Below, one piece after another: positions 15,643 to 24,276 of a stretch of DNA of 64,000 nt. The notes below the pieces were generated by a model, which did no database searches, was not told the DNA's origin, and worked only from the letters and a program-made list of their open reading frames with translations. Numbering within the stretch: the first letter of the stretch is position 1; every line of letters begins with the position of its first letter. Position numbers and translations under genes: made by a program. Origin of the DNA: a bacterium (GTDB lineage: Bacteria; Elusimicrobiota; Elusimicrobia; Elusimicrobiales; UBA9959); the NCBI GenBank assembly GCA_021812825.1, contig JAKAMO010000002.1, positions 1 through 64,000 of the forward strand, in the 5' to 3' direction.

Positions 15643-16967
15643 TTCCTCACCGTCTCTATGAGGACCTTGCGCCCCCTGTTGATGCCGTAGGCCAGTCCGG
15701 CGAACAGCAGGCCGGTGCCCAGGAAGCCGAAACCGCTTTTAAGCAGCGTGCCGAAAATGTCGAAGAAGCGGGTCAGGACCAGCAAGGCGATGAAGAGGAC
15801 GCCCGTGTTGATGCGCTTCTCCAGGTTCTCCTGCGCGCCGTTGATGATAAGGCCGGCGCCGGCGGCGATTATCGTAAGGTTGGCCAGCACCGCTATGGCC
15901 TTGGCGCCATCCTCGGTGGCCCCGAACAGCATGAAGGCCGAAAACATCGGCACTATCAGGGCCGCGCGGAAGGCCATGCGCCAGCGGTCGCCGAGGCCCG
16001 GGACCAGCGGCCTGAGCATGGCGGAAGCGACGGCGGCACCGAACATCAGCCAGATCAGGGCCCCGCCGGCGGAGCTGCCTGGGTCGCGCTCCAGGCTGGG
16101 CGTGTAATGCCAGAAGAAGGTCATGCCGTATACCGTGGCGAGCCAGGCCATGTGGGGCAGGCGGCTCTCCAGCCGCTCCTCATCCGGGGTCCAGACTATC
16201 CAGAGGGCCACGGCTGAAGTGGCCGCCAGCAGCAGCAGCGCCGGGCTTTTTACCTGCAGCGGCGTAGAGGCGACGACCAGCCCCAGGACCCAGACCAGCG
16301 AGGCGCCTAGCACCCGCAACATCGGGTGGCAGCGGCGATAAAGGGCGGTAGCGGCCCCGGCGCCTATCACCGCGAGGGCCAGCGGCCAATGCCACCAGAG
16401 CGGCATGGCGGCCGCTTCGGCCAGCCTGTTGGCGTAGGTAAGGGAGATGATATTATCGCGCCCGAAAGCGCCCATGAAGACGCAGAGGAACAGCAGCGCG
16501 CTGGTCAGTGTCGCCGTCATGGTCCGCTTCAGCAGCAGCGCCTGCGGCAGCACGAGAGCCGCCCAGACCAGGTAGGGTTTCACCGGATCGCCGCTGAGGT
16601 TGAAGATCTGCGCGTAGAGGCCTATGCCGATGACCGGCATGAAGAACCAGATCATCTCCGCCGGGACAGCTACCGGCGCCTTTTCTTCGTAGGAGAGCGC
16701 GGTGAAGCCCGCCGCTCCGAAAAGTATCAGGAAGCCGGCTATCTTGGAGACGGCCCCGAACTTGTCCCAGTTGTGGGCTATGATCAGCAGCAGGCCTATG
16801 GCTATGAAGATGCCGGCGAAGGCGGCTATCAGATACGTGGCCTTCCAGCCGGCCGTAACGCGGCGCGCGTATATCCTGTCCCAGACTCCGGAGGCCTGTT
16901 CGGACGTGATAAGTCCGGCGGCCGCGGCTTCAGCCAGGTCGTTCTTTAGTCTGGTGTAATAGGACAT
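15639..16967 (-). CDS. DUF2157-family polytopic membrane protein
   Basis: 442 aa with an N-terminal cytoplasmic segment (LAEAAAAGLITSEQASGVWD, typical of DUF2157) and then roughly 12 transmembrane helices. The start at 16967 was chosen because it gives the family N-terminus MSYYTRLKN. The frame is open further upstream, but the proposed promoter lies there. It is coupled to the GDYXXLXY gene. Biochemical role is unknown. Confidence 0.85.
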   Translation of the reverse strand: MSYYTRLKNDLAEAAAAGLITSEQASGVWDRIYARRVTAGWKATYLIAAFAGIFIAIGLLLIIAHNWDKFGAVSKIAGFLILFGAAGFTALSYEEKAPVAVPAEMIWFFMPVIGIGLYAQIFNLSGDPVKPYLVWAALVLPQALLLKRTMTATLTSALLFLCVFMGAFGRDNIISLTYANRLAEAAAMPLWWHWPLALAVIGAGAATALYRRCHPMLRVLGASLVWVLGLVVASTPLQVKSPALLLLAATSAVALWIVWTPDEERLESRLPHMAWLATVYGMTFFWHYTPSLERDPGSSAGGALIWLMFGAAVASAMLRPLVPGLGDRWRMAFRAALIVPMFSAFMLFGATEDGAKAIAVLANLTIIAAGAGLIINGAQENLEKRINTGVLFIALLVLTRFFDIFGTLLKSGFGFLGTGLLFAGLAYGINRGRKVLIETVRK

Positions 16968-16991
16968 GTACTTTAAAACTACCCCGGGAAG

Positions 16992-17021
16992 ATTATACGA
17001 TAACCGCGAACGCGAACACAA
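16992..17021 (-). promoter_or_regulatory. Promoter for the DUF2157 operon
   Basis: Minus-strand TTGTGT (complement of 17016-17021), 18-base spacer, TATAAT (complement of 16992-16997). The start codon is 25 bp downstream of the -10. Confidence 0.5.
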
Positions 17022-17086
17022 AGCGCCGTCGGCGCGAGCCCGGGGGCCTCGTCCGTAAGATTTTGTATCATAACCGGGGCAGGAAC

Positions 17087-19000
17087 GTGGAAAAGAAAAG
17101 CGAAGCCGGCGCGGCGGCTGGAAAGACCGCGCAGCTCTACCGCTCCGTGACGGGCATGACGGAGCGCTCCTTCCTTGTTATGCTGCTGGCCATCGCAGCG
17201 GCCGGGGCGGCGGGCCTCCATTCCCGTTATTACGTCGGCTTCTTCAACGACGACGCCAACTTCATCCTGCTGGCGCGCTCGCTCTGGCAGCACCTCGGCT
17301 CTCTCTCCGGCGGGTTCGGCGGCGCTTTCTCCCATTTCCTGCCGGGCTACCCGCTGTTCCTGATGCCCTTCGCGGCGGCCTTCGAGCCGCACTGGTCCTG
17401 GCTGCGCTGGACCACGGCCGGGGTCTCCCTGCTAACGGTATACGCCTTCTGGAAGCTGCTGGAGGGCTGGCTGGGCGAGGAGGAGCGCCGCTGGGCCTCG
17501 CTGCTGTATGCAGCGCACCCGCTTTTCGCCCTCTGTTCCGGCATGGTGATGGCCGACCCGCTGCTGGCCTGCCTTTTCGTGCTCGGCCTGCTGGGATTCC
17601 GCCGCTCTCTCGAGGGAAAAGGCGCCCCTGCGACGGTGCTGATGATAGGCGCGTGCATATTCGCCACTGCCGTGAAGCCGATCGGCCTGCTGCTTCCGCT
17701 GGCGCTGACCGCGGCCCTGCCGGCCGCCGGCGCCAGGCGCCAGCTGCGCCTGCTCGGCCTGCTGTTCTGGCTTCCCTGCATTGCCGCCGCGGCCTACGCG
17801 GCCTTTTCCCGGCACAATCCCACCGATTATATTACGTACATGCTGCAGGGCCTGGCCTGGCTTTCCGGGCAGCCGCCGCTGCAGCGCCTCTATACGCTGC
17901 TGCATTCGTTCGTGCTGGTCTGCGGCCTGGGCTGGTTCTGGCCTCGCGGCGGTATGTGGGACCTTTCAGGCTCCTTGCTTATAGCGGGCGTGCTCTATCT
18001 CTGTGCTCGCGGCGCCGCGGCGCTTCTTTCCGGCGCGGACAGGTCTCGTTACGCTGCTGCCGCGGCCTGCGGCCTGCTGCTGGGCCAGGGGATAGTTATG
18101 TCCCTCTGGACGGTGTACTCGGAGCGCTACGCCCTGCCGATGCTGCCATTGGCGCTGCTGTTCTTCTCGGCAGGGGCCACGGCCGCCTGGCGCGGCCGCC
18201 CGTGGGCGGCCAGGGCGCTGCTCGGGGCGCTGGCGGCCGGCTTCATGCTGCATACGGTGCAGCTGGCGCTGGTCACCAACTCCGAGCGGGCCCCGATGGA
18301 CGGCAGGTTGTGCGCGCGCACCCTGGAGTGGATAAGGAGGGAGACGCCGCCGGAAAGCCGCTTCGTGGGGAGCTCTCCGCTGGTAGCGCTGTACACCGGC
18401 CGCGCCGGAGACGGCCTGTTCGGCGCCAGGGATTTCGACCTGTTCCTCACCGCGCTGTCCCGTTCCGGCATCACGCACGCCCTGGTCACCGACCTGCCGG
18501 TCCTTTCCGCCAGAGGCTCCTACGCCAACGACCATGCACTACAGAAGCGGATGGAACGGGCCTGGATAACCGGGCATCCAAAATATTTCAGCAGGCTTTT
18601 CTCGGACGCCGCTGAACATACGGCGGTGTATTCGGTCAGCATCCCGCCCGGGTGGGGAGAGGCCGCCGGCCTCTACGCGGCCGCGCTGGCGGAAGTGCGG
18701 ACGGGCAGGCTGGCCGAAGGCGAGCGCGACTTGCGTCTCGCGCTGGAAGCCGTGCCGGATTTTCCGTCAGCGCTGACGGCGCTGGCGGCGGTCAAGATGA
18801 TCTCCGGGAAGGACATGTCCGGCGCCGAGAAGCTGCTGCGCAGAACGCTGGAGCTGGAGCCCGACTTCCCCAGGGCCTCGCGCATGCTTTTCGCCCTGCT
18901 CGAACGCGGCGGGCGCAAGACCGAGGCCGCGAAGGTCAGGGAGGCCGCCCTGACCTCCCGTTCCGCGGTCCCTTTCGAGGTTCCAGAAGGCTCTAATTAG
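17087..19000 (+). CDS. GT39/PMT-like membrane glycosyltransferase with C-terminal TPR
   Basis: About 637 aa. After a short charged N-terminus there are roughly 11-12 transmembrane helices. The first periplasmic loop carries an acidic pair (GFFNDDANFILLARSLW), typical of GT-C enzymes of the PMT/ArnT type that use lipid-linked sugars. The C-terminal 120 residues are soluble and TPR-like (EVRTGRLAEGERDLRLALEA; AEKLLRRTLELEPDFPRA). The start is uncertain: GTG at 17087 has AGGA just upstream; TTG 17063 and ATG 17156 are alternatives. The 3' end overlaps the convergent permease by 8 bases. Confidence 0.72.
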   Translation: MEKKSEAGAAAGKTAQLYRSVTGMTERSFLVMLLAIAAAGAAGLHSRYYVGFFNDDANFILLARSLWQHLGSLSGGFGGAFSHFLPGYPLFLMPFAAAFEPHWSWLRWTTAGVSLLTVYAFWKLLEGWLGEEERRWASLLYAAHPLFALCSGMVMADPLLACLFVLGLLGFRRSLEGKGAPATVLMIGACIFATAVKPIGLLLPLALTAALPAAGARRQLRLLGLLFWLPCIAAAAYAAFSRHNPTDYITYMLQGLAWLSGQPPLQRLYTLLHSFVLVCGLGWFWPRGGMWDLSGSLLIAGVLYLCARGAAALLSGADRSRYAAAAACGLLLGQGIVMSLWTVYSERYALPMLPLALLFFSAGATAAWRGRPWAARALLGALAAGFMLHTVQLALVTNSERAPMDGRLCARTLEWIRRETPPESRFVGSSPLVALYTGRAGDGLFGARDFDLFLTALSRSGITHALVTDLPVLSARGSYANDHALQKRMERAWITGHPKYFSRLFSDAAEHTAVYSVSIPPGWGEAAGLYAAALAEVRTGRLAEGERDLRLALEAVPDFPSALTALAAVKMISGKDMSGAEKLLRRTLELEPDFPRASRMLFALLERGGRKTEAAKVREAALTSRSAVPFEVPEGSN

Positions 19001-20417
19001 AACCCAGTACGAAGGAAAGCAGGAAGGCCGCGCTGACCACGTACATCAGCGGGTGTATCTCCGCGAACCTGCGGCGGGCCAGCTTTATCGCCGTGTAGGT
19101 GATGAAGCCGAAGCCTATGCCGTAGCTGATGTTGTAGGTCAGCGGTATGCCTATCATCGTCAGGAAGGCGGGCAGAGCCTCGTCGAAACGGTCCCACTCT
19201 ATCTCCCTGGCGGTCTTCATCAGCAGCGAACCCACTATGATCAGCGCCCCGGCCGTTATCGGGTAGACGAAGTAGTCCCCGCAGCCAGGCGGAATGACGT
19301 CGGCCGGCGGCGTGAAGCCGCTGTTCACGAGAAGGCAGTAATGCTTGGCGTTCGGCAGGCGGTAGCCGCCGCCTATCATCTGGATCAGCGGCGAGAAGAA
19401 CGCGCAGAGCGCGAACAGCAGGCCGGTGACCACGGCGGAGAGACCTGTGCGGCCGCCTTCCGCCACGCCCGCCGCGGACTCGATGTAGGTGGTGATGGAG
19501 CTGGCTCCGAAAAGCCCGCCGGCCACGGCGGCCGCCGAGTCCACCATCAGTATCTTCTTTATGTCCCTGACGGAGCCGTCCGGGTTCACGAAGCCGGCCT
19601 GCTCGCCCACCGCCACCACGGTGCCCATCGTGTCGAAGAAGTCCGTCAGCATGATCGCGAATATCGTGAAGGCCAGCGCGGGGCTTAGCGCGCCGAGCAG
19701 CGCCAGCTTCCCGTCCACCCGCTGGAAAGGGGCGAAGAACGTGGAGAAGTCAGGAGCGCCGAAGGCCGAATGCGGCACGGCGGTCACGCCGAGCAGCAAT
19801 GCCGCGGCCGTGGCGGCCAGTATGCCCCAGAGCAGGTCGCCCTTCACTTTGGCTGCCATCAGGAAGGCGGCGGAGAAGAAGCCGATCAGCGTCACCCAGA
19901 CGTAGGGCTGGGAGAAATCCCCCAGGGAAACGAGAGTTATCGGGGCCGGGCGTATTATGCCTCCCTCGTTGAGGCCTATCACCGTTATGAAAAGACCGAT
20001 CCCGACTCCTATGGCCCGCTTCAGGTTCAGCGGGATGGCGTCCATCACGGCCTCGCGGAACCCGGTCACTACAAGCCCGAGTATCAGCGCGCCTTCCACG
20101 AAGATGACGGACATGCCGACCTGCCACGGGACGTTGGCCTGCTGGAAGCCTATCACGGAGAAGGTCAGCACCGCGTTGATGCCCATGCCGCTCGCCAGGG
20201 CCAGCGGCCTGTTGGCGACGAGGCCCATTATAATGCTCATCAGCGCCGCGCCCACCGCCGTGGCCGTCACCGCGCCGGCGAACGGCACCCCGGCGGCGGA
20301 CAATATGCCCGGGTTGACGAAGATGATATAGGCCATCGTCAGGAAGGTGGCGGTGCCGGAGAGGAGCTCCGTCCTCATGGAGGTGCCCCGCTCGGCGAAC
20401 TTAAAGAGTTTTTCCAT
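18993..20417 (-). CDS. NCS2-family purine permease (AzgA/PbuG-like)
   Basis: 474 aa, about 12-14 transmembrane helices. It imports adenine, guanine or hypoxanthine, probably with protons. The AzgA-type signatures are present: FAERGTSMRTELLSGTATFLTMAYIIFVNP at the N-terminus (residues 7-36), ANRPLALASGMGINAVLTF, TDFFDTMGTVVAVGEQAGF and GASSITTYIESAAGVAEGGRTGLSA. No purine metabolism gene is adjacent, so the substrate cannot be narrowed. The gene is convergent with the membrane glycosyltransferase gene and divergent from the next one. Confidence 0.93.
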   Translation of the reverse strand: MEKLFKFAERGTSMRTELLSGTATFLTMAYIIFVNPGILSAAGVPFAGAVTATAVGAALMSIIMGLVANRPLALASGMGINAVLTFSVIGFQQANVPWQVGMSVIFVEGALILGLVVTGFREAVMDAIPLNLKRAIGVGIGLFITVIGLNEGGIIRPAPITLVSLGDFSQPYVWVTLIGFFSAAFLMAAKVKGDLLWGILAATAAALLLGVTAVPHSAFGAPDFSTFFAPFQRVDGKLALLGALSPALAFTIFAIMLTDFFDTMGTVVAVGEQAGFVNPDGSVRDIKKILMVDSAAAVAGGLFGASSITTYIESAAGVAEGGRTGLSAVVTGLLFALCAFFSPLIQMIGGGYRLPNAKHYCLLVNSGFTPPADVIPPGCGDYFVYPITAGALIIVGSLLMKTAREIEWDRFDEALPAFLTMIGIPLTYNISYGIGFGFITYTAIKLARRRFAEIHPLMYVVSAAFLLSFVLGSN

Positions 20418-20473
20418 GCCGATAATTTAGCATTTTCCGCGGAAAGCGGCCGCCTATTTTATAGAATTGACCA

Positions 20474-22213
20474 ATGGCACGAGGCAGGGCGCTTGATATG
20501 CTCGGCTGGGCGGCTTTCGCCCTGGCCTGCTCCGTCTTCGTCCTGCCCGTGGTGAACCCGGACATCTACTGGCACCTCTCCGCCGGCCGCTACACGGTGG
20601 CGCACTTCGCCCCGCCCAGGACGGACTTCCTCTCATGGCCGCTTTACGGCAGGGAATGGGTGGACTTCGAATGGCTGCCGCAGGTGTTCTATTACCTGCT
20701 GCACCTGGCCGGCGGCTTCAGGGCGCTGCAGGTCTTCAAGGCGCTGCTGCTGGCCGGCGTCCTGCTGACCTTCCGCTCGACGCTGCTGCTCTACGGCCGG
20801 CGCGCCGCGCTGCCGCTGCTGCTGCCTTTCTTCGCTCTGGGGCTGATGTCGAACTGCGACCTGCGCCCCGAGAACTTCACGCTGCTCTTCTTCGCGCTGA
20901 CGCTGCTGGCGCTGGAGAAGGCCCGCCTCGGCGGAAAGCTCCCCGGTCTGCCGGCTGCGGCGGCCTTCTTCGCCCTCTGGGCGAACCTGCACGCCGGCTT
21001 CGCCTACGGCCTGGCCCTGACGGGACTTTATGCCGCGGGCGAGGCCTTCTCCGAACAGCTTCCTTATATTTACGGCCGGGGCCCTCTGGCCAGGCCGGGC
21101 CGCAGCGTGGACTATCTCAAGGCTCTGGGCGCCGGGCTGGCGGCCAGCCTGGTCAACCCTTACGGCTGGAAGATCTACCCGGTGATGCTGGACCACCAGC
21201 GGCACATGGCGGAGCTGCAGGCGCACATGCAGGAATGGGGGAGGGTGACTTTCTCCACGCCGTACCAGTGGCCTTTCGCGCTGGCGCTCGCCGGGGCTTT
21301 CGGCTCGGCGGCATATTTCCTGCTGAAGCGCAGGCACGTGGTCTATCAGCACGCCGCGGCCCTTATGTTCTTCGCGCTGGCCGCTTCGGGCCACGCCCGG
21401 CATATCCCGTTCTTCATGATGACGGCCTGCGTCTTCACGGCGGCGCTGCCCTGGAAGGAGGCGGGTTCCCGCGCGCGGCGCGCCCCTGCCGCCGCCGCGG
21501 CGCTGGTGCTGGCCGGCATGGCCTGGTTCTTTCCGGCCAGGGTCTGGCCCAACTATTCGGCCGAGCCGCGCGTTCACCGCTGGCGCTCCGAGGGGCTGTC
21601 CGCTTTCCTCGCGGCTAACAGGACCGAACTGGCCGGACTGAAGCTCTTCAACAGCTGGGGCTGGGGGGGCTGGATAGGCTGGGAGCTCGGCCCGGACTAC
21701 AGGCCCTTCGTGGACGGGCGCTATCTTTTTCATGACCGCATAGGCGATATGGCGGGTTTGCAGCTGGACGCGCGTAACTGGGACGGGCTCTTCTCCCGCT
21801 ACGGTTTCGGCCTGGCCCTGCTGACGAACGACAGTCCGCTGGTGCCGGTGAGGCAGGTGGTGCCCGGCGCGGGCGAGCGCGTGCTGTGGCGGCCCGCCTA
21901 CCTGTTCTATATGCCGAACAGGGACTGGGCCGTGGTCTACTGGGACCGCGACATCATAGCGCTGGCGCGGCGCGACGCGGTGCCGGCCGGCTGGCTGAAG
22001 GAGCACGAGTTCCGCTGGCTGCGCCCCGGGGACATCATGAACGTCACGCTGCCGCTGGTGGGCGGCAAGCTGCCGCTTTCGGTGCTGAGAGGCGAAGCCG
22101 AAAGATACGAGAAATACTGCGGCGGCCGCGGCCCCAAGCCGTACAACGCGGCCCTGCTGCAGAGCCGGCTGGAGGAGCTGTGCTCGCGGAAGGGGGTAAA
22201 ATGCGCGCGGTGA
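20474..22213 (+). CDS. Polytopic membrane protein, GT-C glycosyltransferase-like
   Basis: 579 aa. About 9-10 transmembrane helices fill residues 1-350, followed by a soluble C-terminal domain. The first loop has NPDIYWHLSAGRY and RTDFLSWPLYGREWVDFEWL; the acidic residue followed by WH and the paired D/E-W sequences resemble lipid-linked sugar transferases. Function is inferred from this only. No ribosome binding site is evident before the ATG. It overlaps the MFS transporter gene by 13 bases, suggesting a joint transcript. Confidence 0.6.
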   Translation: MARGRALDMLGWAAFALACSVFVLPVVNPDIYWHLSAGRYTVAHFAPPRTDFLSWPLYGREWVDFEWLPQVFYYLLHLAGGFRALQVFKALLLAGVLLTFRSTLLLYGRRAALPLLLPFFALGLMSNCDLRPENFTLLFFALTLLALEKARLGGKLPGLPAAAAFFALWANLHAGFAYGLALTGLYAAGEAFSEQLPYIYGRGPLARPGRSVDYLKALGAGLAASLVNPYGWKIYPVMLDHQRHMAELQAHMQEWGRVTFSTPYQWPFALALAGAFGSAAYFLLKRRHVVYQHAAALMFFALAASGHARHIPFFMMTACVFTAALPWKEAGSRARRAPAAAAALVLAGMAWFFPARVWPNYSAEPRVHRWRSEGLSAFLAANRTELAGLKLFNSWGWGGWIGWELGPDYRPFVDGRYLFHDRIGDMAGLQLDARNWDGLFSRYGFGLALLTNDSPLVPVRQVVPGAGERVLWRPAYLFYMPNRDWAVVYWDRDIIALARRDAVPAGWLKEHEFRWLRPGDIMNVTLPLVGGKLPLSVLRGEAERYEKYCGGRGPKPYNAALLQSRLEELCSRKGVKCAR

Positions 22214-23430
22214 AGGAACAGATGTCCTCCCATCCGCTGGCGCTTTTTCCGGACTTCCGGCGCATGTTCGCCGGGCGCGTGGTGTCGGCGGTAGGGGACA
22301 AGTTCTTTTCGATAGCCATAGCCTGGTGGGTGCTCTCCTCCGGCGGAGAGAATTCCAAGCTGCACCTGGGGCTGGTGATGGCCATGAATGTCGTGCCCGT
22401 GGTGCTGTTCGGGCCGCTGCTGGGCACCCTGTCCGACCGTTCCGACAAGCGCCGCGTGATGCTGGCGGCCGACGGCGCCCGCGCGGCGCTCGTGCTCATG
22501 CTGGTGGTCCTGCTCTGGGGCGGCAGGCTCACTCTGCCGGCGCTTTACGCGCTCTGCTTCTGCATCTCCGGCTTCGGGCCGCTGTTCGAGTCGGCCGAGG
22601 CGGCGTCCATACTGCGGCTGACCTCGGAGGAGCAGATGCCGCAGGCGGTGGCCGCGGACTCCTCCATACTGCAGCTGTCCAACGTGGTGGGCTCGGCGCT
22701 CGGCAGCGTGCTGATGGCGGCCGCCGGCGTGGCCGGGGCCTTCCTGTTCAACGCCGCCGGCTACCTGCTCTCTTTCGCCGCCATCTGGGGCATCAGGACG
22801 GAGCTGAAACCGGAGGCCCGCACGGAGAGCTCCTTCATCGCGGAGTTCCGCGAGGGGCTGGCCTACATACTGGGCAACAGGCCCATCCTGGCCCTGATAC
22901 TGACGTTCGCCTTCTTCAATTTCTTCGTCGGGCCGATACTGATACTTATACCGATGATAGTGAAGTTCACGCTGGGGGAATCGGTAACCTGGCTGGCCGT
23001 CTTCGAGACGTTCTTCGCGGCCGGCTCCGCCGCTCTGGCCGTGGCCCTGAGCTTCAAGAAGTCGTACGGCGGCATCTACGGCTGGTTCTTCGCGTCGGTG
23101 CTGGGGGTGGGGCTCTCGTTCGGCGGGCTGTATCTCGTCTCTAACAAGTACGCGATCTGCGCGCTGCTGTTCGCCGCCGGCGCGGCGCTCGGGGCGGGCA
23201 ACGCCGTGGTGCTGACGCTGTTCCAATCCGTGGTGCCGGACGCGATGAAGGGCCGCTTCTTCTCGGTGCTGACCACGCTGGCCTACGCCGTGCTGCCTAT
23301 CACCTTCATGGTCAACGGCATGCTGGCGGAGAAGTACTCCGTGGGCTTCTGTATAGCCATGAACGCCTCGGCGGTCCTCCTCCTCTCCTTCCTGGTGCTG
23401 CTGCTTCCACGGGCCGAATACAAGGCGTAA
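22201..23430 (+). CDS. Major facilitator superfamily transporter
   Basis: 409 aa, 12 predicted transmembrane helices. MFS signatures are visible: an FRRMFAGRVVSAVGDKF N-terminal helix and the loop GPLLGTLSDRSDKRRVMLAAD (conserved motif A). It resembles the MFS_3/enterobactin-exporter-like group, so it is more likely an exporter; the substrate is unknown. The start at 22201 follows an AAGGGGGTAAA site and overlaps the preceding gene; the longer frame upstream is a shadow of that gene. Confidence 0.87.
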   Translation: MRAVKEQMSSHPLALFPDFRRMFAGRVVSAVGDKFFSIAIAWWVLSSGGENSKLHLGLVMAMNVVPVVLFGPLLGTLSDRSDKRRVMLAADGARAALVLMLVVLLWGGRLTLPALYALCFCISGFGPLFESAEAASILRLTSEEQMPQAVAADSSILQLSNVVGSALGSVLMAAAGVAGAFLFNAAGYLLSFAAIWGIRTELKPEARTESSFIAEFREGLAYILGNRPILALILTFAFFNFFVGPILILIPMIVKFTLGESVTWLAVFETFFAAGSAALAVALSFKKSYGGIYGWFFASVLGVGLSFGGLYLVSNKYAICALLFAAGAALGAGNAVVLTLFQSVVPDAMKGRFFSVLTTLAYAVLPITFMVNGMLAEKYSVGFCIAMNASAVLLLSFLVLLLPRAEYKA

Positions 23431-23456
23431 AAAACCCGCGGCTTCCCGCGGGTTTT
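23431..23456. terminator. Bidirectional terminator
   Basis: Perfect stem AAAACCCGCGG/CCGCGGGTTTT with a CTTC loop, placed between the convergent MFS and NIF3 genes. Confidence 0.9.
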
Positions 23457-23480
23457 CTCCATTCCGGCCATGAGGCTGCG

Positions 23481-24236
23481 TCAGGACGGGTTGGGGATGT
23501 CTATGAACTCCGTCTTCACCCTGAACTTCTTTTCAAGGACCCCGGCCAGGGCCTGCACGCCGGGCTTTTCGGTATTATAGTGCCCGGCGGCTATGAAATT
23601 GCAGCGCGCCTCTCTCGCGTATTCCTGCACGGGCTCGCCGGTCTCGCCGGTGATGTAGAGGTCCAGGCCGGCCTCCGCCGCCTGGTCGAACATGCGGGCC
23701 GCGCCGCCGCTGACCGCGCCTATAGTGCGTATCTTCTCGGTGCCGAAGCGGAAGCAGAGCGGCTCGGCGTCCAGCTTTATGGCCAGCGCGGCCGCGATGT
23801 CGCCGAGGGATAGCGCCTTCGGCAGGGTCCCGCGGAAGCCGATGTATTGCCCGTCATAATGGCCGAACGGCCTGAGGGACTTCGCCCCCAGCATCTCCAG
23901 CAGGCGGGCGTTATTGCCGGCCTTCGGGTGCGCGTCCAGCGGCAAATGCCAGGCGCAGAGCGACATGCCGCTGCGGAACAGCGTCTCCAGCTTGCGCTTG
24001 AGCGGGCCGGTGAAGGTCTGCGGGCGGCCCCAGAGCAGGCCGTGGTGCGTTATCAGCATGTCGGCGCCGCCGCCGGCGGCGCGCTTTATGCATTCGAGGG
24101 AGGCGGAGACGCCGAAGGCTATCTTGCGCACCTCGGGGCGCCCCTCGGCCTGCAGGCCGTTCTGGGAGGAATCCCTGAAATCCCTGGACGAAAGGTATTC
24201 GTCGACGAAAGAAACTATCTTGTCCCTGTCTGCCAT
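23481..24236 (-). CDS. NIF3/YbgI-family metal-binding protein
   Basis: 251 aa, the usual length of the short form. Metal-ligand motifs of the family are visible: THHGLLWG near the N-terminus, WHLPLDAHP in the middle, and GHYNTEKPGV near the C-terminus. The family is annotated as GTP cyclohydrolase 1 type 2 homolog, but its physiological role is unsettled. A GGGAGGGG ribosome binding site precedes the ATG. It lies downstream of the glycan-associated gene pair on the same strand, with a 40-bp gap. Confidence 0.92.
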   Translation of the reverse strand: MADRDKIVSFVDEYLSSRDFRDSSQNGLQAEGRPEVRKIAFGVSASLECIKRAAGGGADMLITHHGLLWGRPQTFTGPLKRKLETLFRSGMSLCAWHLPLDAHPKAGNNARLLEMLGAKSLRPFGHYDGQYIGFRGTLPKALSLGDIAAALAIKLDAEPLCFRFGTEKIRTIGAVSGGAARMFDQAAEAGLDLYITGETGEPVQEYAREARCNFIAAGHYNTEKPGVQALAGVLEKKFRVKTEFIDIPNPS

Positions 24237-24276
24237 AACCCCTCCCTTTGTCGCACCCCGCGCGGAGCGCTCCGGA

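Noticed and set aside
17063..17086. TTG start for the GT39-like gene
   Set aside because: No ribosome binding site precedes it; GTG at 17087 has AGGA and a typical short charged N-terminus, although the choice remains uncertain.
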